64,000 bases of DNA from Saccopteryx bilineata. Taxonomy: Eukaryota > Chordata > Mammalia > Chiroptera > Emballonuridae. The stretch lies in assembly GCF_036850765.1 (NCBI RefSeq), contig NC_089492.1:296803090-296867089 (forward strand), written 5' to 3'. Shown piece by piece: positions 44,920-55,270 of the stretch; positions within the stretch are counted from its first letter, which is position 1; each line of letters opens with the position of its first letter. The position numbers and the translations under genes are program-made. The notes under the pieces are model-generated. The model was not told where the DNA came from. It did not search any database and saw only the letters and a list, made by a program, of their open reading frames with translations.

Positions 44920-45121
44920 CCTGACCTGTGGTGGTGCAGTGGATAAAGCGTTGACCTGGAAATGCTGAGGTCACCGGTTCGAAACCCTGGGCTTGCCTGG
45001 TCAAGGCACATATGGGAGTTGATGCTTCCAGCTCCTCCCCCCTTCTCTCTCTCTGTCTCTCACTCCTCTCTCTCCTTCTCTGTCTCTCTCCTCTCTAAAA
45101 ATAAATAAAATAAAAAATAAA
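44920..45121 (+). mobile_element. tRNA-derived SINE, family B
   Basis: The head is GCCTGACCTGTGGTGGTGC with the B-box GGTTCGAAACCC. A (TC)n-rich body and an AAATAAAATAAA tail follow. Flanking TAACACATG copies are its target duplication. Confidence 0.92.
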
Positions 45122-45236
45122 ATTGTAGTCACATATAACACATGGCACATGTGATCTTCATAAGTGAGTCTGACCATAGCAGTTCATTCCTATATAATCA
45201 TTTTGTCTTATAAACATAATCCAACATTCTTACATG

Positions 45237-46218
45237 TGCTGGGGTCCCGCCCTGGGGTGGATCCAGGGGTCCCGCAAGAAGAGACAGCATTGGCGAGAAA
45301 CGAGTGAGAGAGCCTAATTCTTTAGAATTCACTGCCAGACATTTCTGCCAATGGCTAGCATAGCTTTATTTTTATACACTAAGTTATAATCACATGGTAT
45401 GTAGAATACATTGAATTTATAATTACATGGTATGCAGATTATATTGATTAACCGTTATTTTTGCTTTAATATGAGTAAATTTTCCAGGAAAGGGTTAGTA
45501 CATTTCTTTAAGCTATGAATCAGGTGATAAGTCATTAAGTACAGTTATACAATAACTTGAGCAGCAGCAACAACAGTATTTATGGAAGCTTCTAAAAAGA
45601 CCCTGTTGATTCTATCTTACTTAGCAACCTATTGTCTAGTAAAACTATGTTTGTTTACTATTTTTCATTTATTAGTAATCCCAACTATTACTTCAGAATG
45701 TTCCACTATCTGAAGGCTAGGTATGTGGGAGGCTATGTAAGAGGAGAGTTTTTTTATTCTTTTATAATAAGGAAAGTACTAGGGGGGGTTAAGTAATGGA
45801 TTGGGTAAAGGCTGAAAGTTGTTTTTGTGTTTAGTCTCCGAATCCTACCTATTCATAAGTCACAATCTATATTTTCCTAATAGGATTTTAGGAGGAAGTT
45901 ATTCTATAGATCTAGCCCCTTTCAGGGAATATCATAGCCAGCCCCCTAGGTCCATAGGCCTAGGCAAAGATGTTTATAGGCTTTTCTGTGGAGTTCACAC
46001 CCTCTGTTTCACTTCTAGAAAAATTGCTACAAATCTGCAGGGAAAGTACGGTGCTATTCTCCCTGTGCCATAAATGATAGCACACACACACCCCAGAGAA
46101 AATGGGGGGGGGGAATAAAAAAACCAAATTAATTCAAGAAGTTAAAGGGGGAAGTATCATTGTGCCTCTTCTTTTGCTATGACTGTGTCAACCAGCAGCT
46201 GTTGATCAGCTTCAGACA
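45237..46218 (-). mobile_element. Solo class II LTR
   Basis: 982 bp, flanked by a perfect 6-bp duplication TACATG (45231-45236, 46219-46224). On the minus strand it starts TGTCTGAAGC and ends CCCCAGCA. It has AATAAAGCTATGCTAGCC (signal on + near 45364-45370) and a GGCGGGACCCC end typical of betaretrovirus-like LTRs. There is no internal region, so it arose by LTR-LTR recombination. Confidence 0.85.
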
Positions 46219-46309
46219 TACATGGTAGAGAGCACTCCATGACAAGCCACCCTCTCACCCTCTCTTGCTCTGGTCCAAAGAGCCTCTTTGTCTCCAGGGT
46301 CCTCTAGAA

Positions 46310-47170
46310 TAGAGGTCCCCAACCTTTTTTGGTCCATGGACTGGTTTAATGTCAGAAAATACAGTGTGTTTGTAAAGTCATGGTGCACTTTTGACATCAC
46401 AGGAAAGCAACAAAAGACAATAGAAATGGGAAATCTGCACCAAATGAAAGAAAAACCCTCTGAGTTTCTGTAGGATGATGTGGCAGCATGTGTGCATGTG
46501 CAGATGATGACGTAACACCATGTATACAGCGGAGCAGCCCACGGCTATGCCAGTCGAGTTGTGGACAGTACAGAGGAAAGTTCAGTGTGCTCTGTGGATC
46601 TCTAAATTCAAATTCATGACCAAAGTGCAATGTGAATATCAATGCATTTATAATGAAGCACCACGACATTAATCACTTAAAACAGAGAATCACAGACATT
46701 ATTCACTCTGTTACACCAGATGTCCTTACCCATGTGTGGCAAGAACTTCACTATCGTTTGGATGTGTGTAGGCATCAAATGGAGCCCACATCGAACTGCA
46801 CTGAATAGGTATGAAACTGGGAGAGTTTTCCTTTTATTTGGTGCAGATTTCACATTTCTATCATTTTCTGTTGCTTTCCTATCACCGGTCAAAAGTGCAC
46901 CATGACTTTATGAACACACTGTATTTTCACGGACCAGCCTTTAGGGTGGGACAGATAAATGTATCATGTGACTGAGACAAGCATCAAGAGTGAGTCTTAG
47001 ATGGGTGTAACAGAGGGAATCTGGTCATTTTTTAAAAAATAAAACATCATTCAGACTTAAATATAAATAAAACAAAAATAATGTAAGTTATTTATTCTTT
47101 CTCTGCAGACCGGAACAAAATGGCCCATGGACCAGTACTGGTCCATGGCCTGGGGGGTTGGGGACCACTG
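46310..47170. mobile_element. hAT-like element carrying a mariner insertion
   Basis: The ends are TAGAGGTCCCCAACC and GGTTGGGGACCACTG, with a perfect 8-bp duplication CTCTAGAA (46302-46309, 47171-47178). The subterminal GGTCCATGGAC and GTCCATGGCC blocks are inverted. About 300 bp remain if the inner element is removed. Non-autonomous. Confidence 0.88.
46362..46921 (+). mobile_element. Tc1/mariner deletion derivative
   Basis: It has long inverted repeats (CAGTGTGTTTGTAAAGTCAT at the left; ATGACTTTATGAACACACTG at the right) that continue imperfectly for about 90 bp, bounded by TA dinucleotides (46360-46361, 46922-46923). Between them two pieces of a transposase-like frame can be read. One, at 46.57-46.66 kb, resembles the N-terminal DNA-binding part. 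The other, at about 46.68-46.80 kb (RITDIIHSVTPDVL, VWQELHYRLDVCR), resembles the C-terminal end. The catalytic domain is deleted. Confidence 0.7.
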
Positions 47171-47339
47171 CTCTAGAATATTTCTTCCTCTCAAGAACTT
47201 TTTCACTTCCATCTCTAAAGACTCCACTTCCTCAAACAGCCATTCCTTAAACCAGAGTCTAGTCATGGCTAAAGATGATTGCATGTTTTCTCCCTTTCTT
47301 CCTTGTAAGTAATTTAGTCTTGCAGCACTTACAGGAAGA

Positions 47340-47574
47340 ACTGTAGTCAGCTTTAGAACAAAGAATGCTTTCTACCAAAATGTCGAGAATGTTGGTGCAT
47401 GCATATTGTAATAGCTGTGATTTGTGATTTGGCACCTTAAATACTGCTCTCTCCCTAGACTTGGGGCTGTTAGCTGTTTCTCAACTAGCAGTCGCCGGCT
47501 GGCTAACAAAGGATTGTTAAATTTATAATCAATTTGGGCTCTGATCAATAATTACTCATGTTCAGTCCATAACA
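47340..47574 (+). mobile_element. Probable LTR 3' part abutting the LILRB exon
   Basis: A non-coding segment with a CTTAAATACTG TATA-like box and an altered poly(A) signal (CTAACAAAGGATTG). It ends GTCCATAACA at 47574, directly before Ig sequence. It looks like the 3' half of a retroviral LTR. Family and 5' end are uncertain. Confidence 0.4.
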
Positions 47575-48225
47575 CCCAGCCTGGTCTTGACCTCAAGAGG
47601 GGACGTGACCCTCCAGTGTGGTTCAGTACAGGCATTTGACAGTTTTGTTCTGACTAAGAACGGAGAACACAAGCTCTCCTGGACCCTGGACTCACATTGA
47701 CATGGATATAAGATGATTCAGGCCCTGTTTTCTGTGGACCATATGAACCTCAGCCACAAGTGGACATTTAGATGCTATGGCTATTTTAAGAAAAAACTCC
47801 AGGCCCTGGCCATTTGGCTCAGTGGTAGAGCATCGGCCTGGTGTGTAGTAGTCCCGGGTTTGATTCCTGGCCAGGGCACACAGGAGAAGCACCCATCTGC
47901 TTCTCCATTCCTCTCCCTCTCCTTCCTCTCTGTCTCTCTCTCTTGCAGCCGAGGCTCCACTGGAGCAAAAGATGGCCCGGGCGCTGGGGATGGCTCCATG
48001 GCCTCTGCCTCAGGTGCTAGAGTGGCTCTGGTTGCAATAGAGCAATGCCCCAGATGGGCAGAGCATCGCTCCTGGTGGCATGCCAGGTGGATCCCAGTCG
48101 GATGCATGTGGGAGTCTGTCTGACTGCCTGCCTGTTCCCAACTTCAGAAGAATACAAAAAAGAAAAAAAAGAAAAAAAGAAAAAACTCCAGGAGTAGTCT
48201 CACCCTGGATCTACTGATCTCAAGT
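47575..48225 (+). pseudogene. LILRB-like D2 Ig exon interrupted by SINE
   Basis: The left part reads [35 protein letters not shown] and YGY, with a TGA after TLDSH. The right part (48192-48225) reads VVSPWIY then a stop, the F-G end of the domain. FSV and RCYGY identify it as D2-like. Confidence 0.78.
47803..48176 (+). mobile_element. SINE family A inside the LILRB Ig exon
   Basis: A full family A copy with a perfect 15-bp duplication AAGAAAAAACTCCAG (47788-47802 and 48177-48191). The target is exon sequence, so the insertion disrupts the Ig domain. Confidence 0.95.
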
Positions 48226-48518
48226 GAGGGGCTCTAACCCCATCCTTCTTGGGCACCATCAGCTCAGGAAACATCAGAAGTTGGATGAGATTCAGGGGGC
48301 TCTGAGTCATGGTCTCACAGCAGAGATCTGCCCCTCAGGGACCCTCCCAAATGATCTACCCTTACCACTCTCCTGGGTTTTGAAGGTGGCAGGTGGGCAG
48401 ATGGACTGTTTTTGGGGTGACACAGGTCAGATGTAGGAGAAGATTCTGAGTAATTTGGGGCCTCAGGGTGACCCACAGCCTTTCACCACACTTTTATTCT
48501 CATTTCCATGACCCTCAG

Positions 48519-48918
48519 AAGGCTCCAGCCCCCCACTCACAGGGCCTTACTCCACAGCTGGTGAGTCACTGAGAACTCTGCTCAGAGGGAGCACAGACCA
48601 GCCCAGGGAAGTTCTCTGTCTCTGTCTCTCAGATGACCTCCTGCCCCTAGAGACTCAGCACAGCCTTGTCTCCCAGAGGAGCTGGTAGTTTTCAATAGAT
48701 GATGGTAGAAGGTGGGACCACAGGGCTCAAGGTCTCTGTGGCTGGGAGGTGATGGGATCGGAGGTCATGGAAGAGAGAGATGCTAGAGCCCTTAAGGAGG
48801 AGCAGCCAAACTCATGTAGCTGGATGGCAGCCTCCACATTCCACCCCCTTTTCTGATCTCTAGGAGGCTCTGATGATCAGTCACTCCTCCCCACAGAGCC
48901 AAGCCTGCAAAAGGATAA
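48519..48918 (+). pseudogene. LILRB-like stalk exons
   Basis: Exon 48519-48560 reads GSSPPLTGPYSTA with a CAG acceptor and a GTGAGT donor. Exon 48864-48918 reads GSDDQSLLPTEPSLQK with a CTCTAG acceptor and a GTGAGG donor. Both match the membrane-proximal stalk pattern of LILRB genes. Confidence 0.7.
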
Positions 48919-49913
48919 GTGAGGATCCTTTGGAAAGGTGATGTGTGCATCCATGGGGGACAGGGTTGAGTCATACAGAAGTAAGGCACTTGTGGAGTTG
49001 CTGATATATCGTATCTTCGCCTCTGTGTGGGTCTCAGTGTACTCAACTGTAAAAGAAAGAATCATGGCCCAGAGGTCAGATTTCTTTTCAGTTCTGGCTC
49101 TGAGCTCCTGGGAGAGGAGGTCTTACAGTGTGGCTTCTAGGTGTGATGTTATGGAGATTGTACCCTCTGTAGTAGCGACAGTGACACTGTACAGGAAGGA
49201 ACAGGCAGGACAAGGGTCTGGGACATCCAGGTCCTTTCCCTCAGCTCAGACTCAGCTCAGAGGAGAGAGGAGTCAGACCTGGGTCAGTTCCCGGCTTGGC
49301 GGCTCCTGCTGTGAGACCAGGCTGTCCCTTCTCTTCTGAGTTTCAGATTCTTGTCTCCTCATCTCTGGTCCCATCCTGCTCACAGGCTGCTGTGAGGTCA
49401 GGTGACATAAGGGACCTCACTGGGCTAAAGAGCAAAGCTCCCACAATGCAGCCCAACATTGTCAAGGGGGCATTAGGGCCCTTCAGGGTGCAGACAGAAC
49501 CCAGGAGAGATGCAGAGTTCAGCCCACATCCCTGCCCCTCCTGTGTCCCTGCTGTGCTGGAGACAGGTAATAACAAAGGATCTTCAGCTACACATGAGAC
49601 ATGGACAGGCCCCTGCAGATGAGAAGCCCAGAGCACAAAACTGGTGTCCACCTGGGGGGCAGCATGAGGACAGCACAGGGAGCCCACAGTCCCAGGTTCA
49701 GGCCCAGCCCTGCCCCATCCAGGCTTGGTGACCTGGGGCAGGTGGTGAACCTCTCTGAGCTTCAGTGCAATGGGGGTGGGGTCAGCAATCTGTTTGCATG
49801 ACTGTGGGGAGGGGGAGAGGAGATGGATGACAGCCCCCAGAATGTGGCTCGCCCACAGTAAGTGCTCATTACATGGCATCTTTGGCTCATTCATGACATC
49901 ATTCCTGTCCAAG

Positions 49914-50032
49914 GTCTCCCATGGTACCTGATTGTCCTGATTGGGGACTTGGTGGCTCTCATCCTGCTGCTGTCTCTCCTCCTCTCCCTCCTCCTCATCC
50001 AACATCAGCATCAGAGCAAAGGCAGGATGTCA
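49914..50032 (+). pseudogene. LILRB-like transmembrane exon
   Basis: An open frame of 39 codons. WYLIVLIGDLVALILL continues into a Leu/Ser-rich hydrophobic segment of about 22 residues and a basic stop-transfer end (QHQHQSKGRMS). The acceptor is TGTCCAAG and the donor GTGAGT. There is no charged residue typical of activating LILRA receptors apart from one Asp near the start. Confidence 0.85.
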
Positions 50033-50346
50033 AGTGAGTAGGGGACAGGGTGACCTGGGTCACACAGGGGGTCACTTAAGGCACCAGGCACAAGGAAACC
50101 TAATAGTTGGAGAAGGTCAGCTTAGAAAAGAAATTCTTCAGAATCTCAATTCAGAAAATCTAGAATAAAACCCTCAATCTCAGCACAGATGTACAAGTGT
50201 CAAGTGATCTGTCTTCGTTTTCAACCTCATGAAATAAGAAACATACACACCGTGTGTGTTAAGGTTTCCTTCTTTCCTGTGAAATCACATGGGGAGGGGG
50301 AGTCCTACCCTCCCTGGACTGAGACGGTCCCTCCTGACCATCCCAG

Positions 50347-50810
50347 AGAGAGGCTCATGTCTAACTTACAGGGGCACCAAACCAGGAGCCCCAAAACAGA
50401 GGTCTGCTTCTCAGGTAATTCCTGTCTCAGAAATCCCCCTGCCTGTAGCTCTGCTCTGTCCCTAACACTCCTGTCTCCTCCCCCAGCTCCAGCCCAGCTT
50501 CAGAAACCAGAAAGAGCCCCTCTGACACAGGAGGAGGCAGCGGCCTGGGGGAGGGGAGCATGGGAACTTCAGTCCATGAATGGAGGAGGGGTTAGGCGAG
50601 GAGGGTGTGGGGTTCAGGGGACTGAAGTCCACACTGAGTGACTGAACAACTCACCTCACCCCACCCCTGTGTTACTGGCCCATCAGGAAGCAGGCAGGGT
50701 CTGCAGCCCTGAGACCTCAGTGGCCCTGCCTGGAGACACCCCATTCTGCCCCAGCAGATGCTGCCATGAAGGACCCACAGCCTGAGGAGGGCGTAGAGCT
50801 GGACCCTCAG
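50347..50810 (+). pseudogene. LILRB-like membrane-proximal cytoplasmic exons
   Basis: Exon 50347-50414 carries GAPNQEPQNRGLLLR in one frame, with a donor GTAATT. About 340 bp downstream, ADAAMKDPQPEEGVELDPQ precedes a GTGAGA donor at 50811. In LILRB proteins this segment begins with a NLYAAV tyrosine motif. Here the Tyr position is Asp (DAAMK), so that motif is lost. Confidence 0.68.
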
Positions 50811-51621
50811 GTGAGACCCCTGCTTCTGTCCAGGCCACCAAGGACCATCCTGTTGCCCATTTTAATCCAATGGACACTTCCCCCTTCTCACCTCACCTGG
50901 TTCACAGGAGATTCCACATTGACCTCTCCTTCTGGGCACCCAGGTCATCCTGCTGTGACTCACTACTCCTAGATTCCTTGTGACATCATAGCCCCTCTTA
51001 CATGGTCTCCTTTGCTGGCTTCAGGTCCTCTGTCTGACCTTGTGCAGCCACAGGTCTCAGGAGGAGGCATGAATAAGTGAATCACACACAGGTCCCCAGA
51101 ACCCTTTTCATTCATTCACCAGCAGATGTGAGGGAAGCTCACTGCTAACAAGTTCCATTTAGGGGCCACAGTGCAGCCCTGAGCAACACGGTCTCCACAC
51201 TCCTCCAGCTCACCTGTGGGGGAGGGAGACACTGTGCAAACAAGGGGACAGTGTCCTAGAGAGCAAAGTGCAGTGAGGAAAATAAAGCAGGAGCAGGGGA
51301 TAGAGTGTGTGGTGTGCGGGGGAAGAGAGAGACAGAGAAAATAGCAGGTGCAAAGGTTCTGAGTTAGGAACTGCTTCTTCAGCAGGATGGGCCCTGTGGG
51401 TGGAAACAAATGACCAAGAAACAGTATGTTATGGTAAGAGTCAGGACTGTAAAAGCATCCAGATGCCCCAATGCTTAGCAAGTCTCTGCAGTTTCCATCA
51501 GGAGAGTGACCTGATATGATTTAAAGTTTAACATCATCACTCTGACAACAGGTGGATGATTGACTGGAGGGTGTCAGCAGTGGAACTAGGGGACACAGTC
51601 TCTGTCTCACTGTCTCTGCAG

Positions 51622-51780
51622 CAGAATAGGCACAATGAAGTCCCCCAGGGAGTGACATATGCCCAGGTGAACCTCTCAAGATCAAGACTCAGATAGGAAA
51701 TGGCCAGCTCTGCTGCCCTGTCAGGAGGATTGCTGGACATGAAGGACAGACAAGCAGCAGGGGACAGGCAGATGGACAGT
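51622..51780 (+). pseudogene. LILRB-like ITIM exon 1
   Basis: The acceptor TCTCTGCAG is followed by a frame containing the canonical ITIM VTYAQV (51652-51669). It runs to SRLR and then TAG at 51694-51696. Beyond the stop the same frame continues with EMASSAALSGGLLDMKDRQ, conserved in LILRB tails, so the stop is a nonsense mutation inside an exon. Confidence 0.8.
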
Positions 51781-51861
51781 CAGGAGAGTCCCATGCTTTC
51801 CAAACCCCCAGACTCCTCCAACCCCAACCACGTTCCATCCTCATTCTCCCCCTGCTCCCGA

Positions 51862-52007
51862 CTGATGCACCTGACGCCCCCCAGGATGTGACATATGTCC
51901 CGATGAACCACAGGCCCCTCAGACAGGAGACAACTGCACCCCTTTCCTCCCCTTCAGAGGAGCCCCCATATGAGCCCAGTGTGTACGCTGCTCTGGCCAT
52001 CCACTAG
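51862..52007 (+). pseudogene. LILRB-like last exon, two tyrosine motifs
   Basis: The frame DAPQDVTYVPMNHRPLRQ ends EPPYEPSVYAALAIH and TAG at 52005-52007, the family-typical C-terminus. The distal motif SVYAAL fits the ITIM consensus. The proximal VTYVPM has Met at Tyr+3 and so fits YxxM rather than an ITIM. The acceptor appears damaged (CCCGA in place of an AG-ending site). Confidence 0.82.
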
Positions 52008-52177
52008 CCCAGGGAGGACCCAGAAACCCCACATTGCAGGGAAGGGGGCATGAAAGGAGGCCGGAAGGTATGGCCCCCACTGCCTGGAGACCTGGCATTG
52101 ACCCCTAGCATCTCCTAGGACACTTGGGGGTCACTGGATCCTGTACTCAAAGAAAACAAGTATCCCTACACTTTGGA

Positions 52178-52183
52178 AATAAA
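52178..52183 (+). terminator. LILRB-like poly(A) signal
   Basis: AATAAA about 170 bp after the stop codon, at the end of a short 3' UTR. Confidence 0.65.
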
Positions 52184-52254
52184 GCAACAGACTTCTCAAT
52201 AATTAATGTGTGACCCAAAACAGACATGAATCTTAAATTAAATGATAATGTGGG

Positions 52255-52505
52255 TTAGGGTGCTGGGTGGAAAAGGTGAAGGGATTAAGTACAAATTGGT
52301 GGTTACAGGTTAGCCACAGAGATGTAGATTACAGCACAAGGACTATGTCAATAATCTTGAGATAAATATATATGGGGCCAGGTTGGATCTCAAATAAACA
52401 GGGGGAGCACTCTGAGAAGTACATGATTTTGTAACCATTTTGCCAAACATCTAAAACTATTACATAATAATATTGAATGTCAACTGAAATAGAAAAATAA
52501 AAATA
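52255..52505 (+). mobile_element. Old L1 3' UTR
   Basis: GGATTAAGTACAAATTGGTG, then TATGTCAATAATCTTGAG and the AATATTGAATGTCAACTG end with an A-rich tail, typical of older mammalian L1 3' ends. Confidence 0.6.
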
Positions 52506-52599
52506 TACATAAAAATAAAATAATATTGTAAATATTACATGTCAGACCTATGAAATGAGAGGATTAAAAATCATGAATGAATGTATTAGAAAATAAAAA

Positions 52600-52985
52600 G
52601 CCATGGCCTTGGCCAGTTGTCGTAGTGGTAGAGCATCAGCACAGCGTGTAGATATTCCAGGTTTGATTCCAGTCAGGGCACACAGAAGTGACCATCTGCT
52701 TCTCCACCCCTCCTCCTCATCTTTTCTCTCTCTTTCTTTTCCCTTTCTGTAGCCATGGCTTGATTGATTTGAGGGAGTTGGCCCCAAGCACTAAAGATGG
52801 TTCTGTGGCCTTGGCCTCAGGTTCTAAGAATAGCTAGATTGCCAAGCACTGGAGTAACATCGAAGATGGGAAAAGCATTGTTCCATAGGAGGCTTGCCAG
52901 GTGGATTCCAGTTCAGTCCCATGTGAGAGTCTGTCACTCTGCCTCCCTGCCTCTCACATAAATAAATAAATAAATAAATAAATGC
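52600..52985 (+). mobile_element. Diverged SINE, family A
   Basis: Head GGCCTTGGCCAGTTGTCG, B-box GGTTTGATTCC, and the usual body, ending in (AAAT)n at about 52960-52983. It has more substitutions than the other copies. Confidence 0.85.
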
Positions 52986-53723
52986 CATAAAAAACCAATG
53001 GCCTAAGCTGTTTTGTCAAAAATTTAAGGTAGTCAGAGAAATGGCGCCATGCAGAGGGCTCCCAATACCTCCCCTCGAAATTTTAACAAATTCAACAACT
53101 AAAGATGGAAAAACAATTGCAGGAGCATCTGAAATACACATACACCAAACAAAGGTATGAGTAGGCAAAACGGTAACTAAATATATAATCCATTCTGAAG
53201 GAAATAAGATGGAGAATGGAGCACTCCGCCTTCCTCACTGACCTGAGCAAAGGCTGCTTTCACTTGGAACTGAGAGAAAATGAGGGCTGGGGGCATGGAA
53301 AAAGCTGGGCTAAGGCTGAGACGTTCAAGCCAAGGAGAGAGTGTGTCACGGCTCAATCCACACAGAGCGTGAAGCTAATGCCAGCGGCAGACCCCAGCAG
53401 AGGTGGGTGAGCAGTTGCCTTGTTTACTCCCTATATCCTGGTCAGCGAGCACAGACAGTGTACGAGTGGTTCTTCCTAGCACCCTGGGCATGGGTGCCCG
53501 TGTTCCCGGACAGAGGGGCATGGTTGGAGACTGTCAACAGTAGCCTTCTGCATGGGCTGCATCCAGAGATTCGGTGTAATCCTTGCTCCCCGAACAACAG
53601 TGCACAGGGAGTGCACGAAAGCCTGCTTCCCTATGCCCAGACCTCTCCAGGCGGGGCACCTCCACCAGCCATACAGGCTAACAAAGCACATTACCCAGGA
53701 AGAAAAATAAGGAAGTGCTAGGG

Positions 53724-54041
53724 CAGGGGTTAGGAACCGTTTTGACTGAGAGAGCCATGAATGCCACATATTTTAAAATGTAATTCCATGAGAGCCATAC
53801 AACGACCCGTGTACATTATGCATTATCCAACAAAAATTTGCTGTTGTCCCAGAGGACAGCTGTGATTGGCTCCAGCCACCCACAACCATGAACATGAGCA
53901 GTAGGAAATGAATGGAATGTAATACATGAGAATGTTTCATATTTTTAATGTTATTTTTTTTATTAAAGATTTGTCTGCGAGCCAGATGCAGCCATCAAAA
54001 GAGCCACATTTGGCTAGCAAGCCATAGGTTCCCAACCTCTG
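53724..54041. mobile_element. hAT MITE (uninterrupted copy)
   Basis: The ends are CAGGGGTTAGGAACC and GGTTCCCAACCTCTG. The 8-bp duplication is TGCTAGGG/TGCTATGG (53716-53723, 54042-54049). It is the same family as the element at 27.53-35.64 kb. Confidence 0.9.
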
Positions 54042-54179
54042 TGCTATGGGGAGGGGTGTGCAGGCAGCTTGCAGTTTCTGGAGCAGATTTGTGAATCCAA
54101 TTGCTGAAATTAGCTTAACCCACAGTCTGCTCACTGCCCAGCTGGCTTACACCGGCAGCAGCTCTGGCTGACAAGGTCT

Positions 54180-55270
54180 TCTTTCTAAGGTCTGCTCTAA
54201 GAGAACCCTATGGAAAAATGTAATATTTTTTTAAGGCCTCTTGCTCTGCACGCAGTGGCTGGGGCAACTTCCTGCCAGCCAATACAGGGTAAAAAACACA
54301 TTCCTACAGAACAGACCACAAAGAACAGTGCAGAAGTTGGGCAGGCTAGGCTGTAGGCTTCTTCTTCTTCTTTTTTTTTTTTTGTATTTTTCTGAAGTTG
54401 GAAACGGGGAGGCAGTCAGACAGACTCCTGCATGCGCCCGACCAGGATCCACCTGGCATGCTCACCAGAAAGCGATGCTCTGTTCATCTGGGGCATCGCT
54501 CTGTTGCAACCAGAGCCATTCTAGCACCTGAGGCAGAGGCCACAGAGCCATCCTCAGCACCCGGGCCAACTTTACTCCAATGGAGCCTTCACTGAGGGAG
54601 GGGAAGAGAGAGACAGAAAGGAAGGAGAGAGGGAGGGGTGGAGAAGCAGATGGGTGCTTCTCCTGTGTGCCCTGGCTGGGAATTAAACCTGGGACTCCTG
54701 CCCGCCAAGCCAATGCTCTACCACTGAGCCAAACAGCCAGGGATGTAGGCTTCTTAACAAGGAAGAAACCTGCAGAGAGCAGTCCCATGGAATGCTGAGA
54801 CAAATTTAACTAAACATACCTCGGGAACCTTAGAAAGGAGCCTGAACAGAAGTCAACTCGTTCCCCTACCTGCTTAAGCTGGTGGCTATGGTCAGCAGAG
54901 ATTTCATACTTGGGGCTGTGCTCTAAAAGGACCCGGAGGACAGACTTGACAGCTTTAAAGACCTCCTGCTTTATAGGTAGTGACTAGGGCATCTTCCTAC
55001 CAGCCAATACAGGATACAAAGTGCAAAAAGCCTGGGGAGAGTGGTCCTGCAGAGTGCTGTAGCATACTAGACATGCCTGGAGGCTCATAGAAAGACACCT
55101 TGAGAACAATTGGCTCCCAGCTCTGCTTGATTATGCTGGCAGCTTTGGCTAGCAAAGCCTTACCCAGAGCCCTGCATTGAGTGGAGATAGAGTGGAAATT
55201 TGGCAGCTCTTAGGGCCTGTTACTCTCCAGGCAGTGGCTGGGGCAAATTCACAGCTGGGTCACCAGGCTG
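54180..55270 (+). repeat. Diverged 5' UTR repeats of L1 copy D
   Basis: Three related blocks with GTGGCTGGGGCAACTTCCTG / GTGACTAGGGCATCTTCCTA / GTGGCTGGGGCAAATTCACA occur near 54250, 54980 and 55215. The spacing is about 255-340 bp after removing the SINE. They are the old counterparts of the monomers in copies B and C. Confidence 0.5.
54364..54742 (-). mobile_element. SINE family A in L1 copy D 5' UTR
   Basis: Full-length, with target duplication TGTAGGCTTCTT (54352-54363 and 54744-54755). Confidence 0.93.

Larger units (their letters stand above)
47575..52183 (+). pseudogene. LILRB-like inhibitory receptor locus (5'-truncated)
   Basis: This locus resembles LILRB genes, which encode type I membrane receptors that signal through cytoplasmic ITIMs via SHP phosphatases. 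Order: D2-like Ig exon 47575-48225 (split by a SINE), stalk 48519-48560, stalk 48864-48918, transmembrane 49914-50032, cytoplasmic 50347-50414, about 50753-50810, 51622-51780 and 51862-52007, poly(A) signal 52178-52183. Leader, D1, D3 and D4 are not found. Defects are a TGA in the Ig exon, the SINE, and a TAG (51694-51696) after the first ITIM. The membrane and tail exons are well preserved, so the loss may be recent or a shorter product may exist. Likely pseudogene. Confidence 0.82.

Noticed and set aside
49343..50011. 222-codon minus-strand ORF across the LILRB transmembrane exon
   Set aside because: It is the antisense of the receptor exon and introns, and no independent signal supports it.
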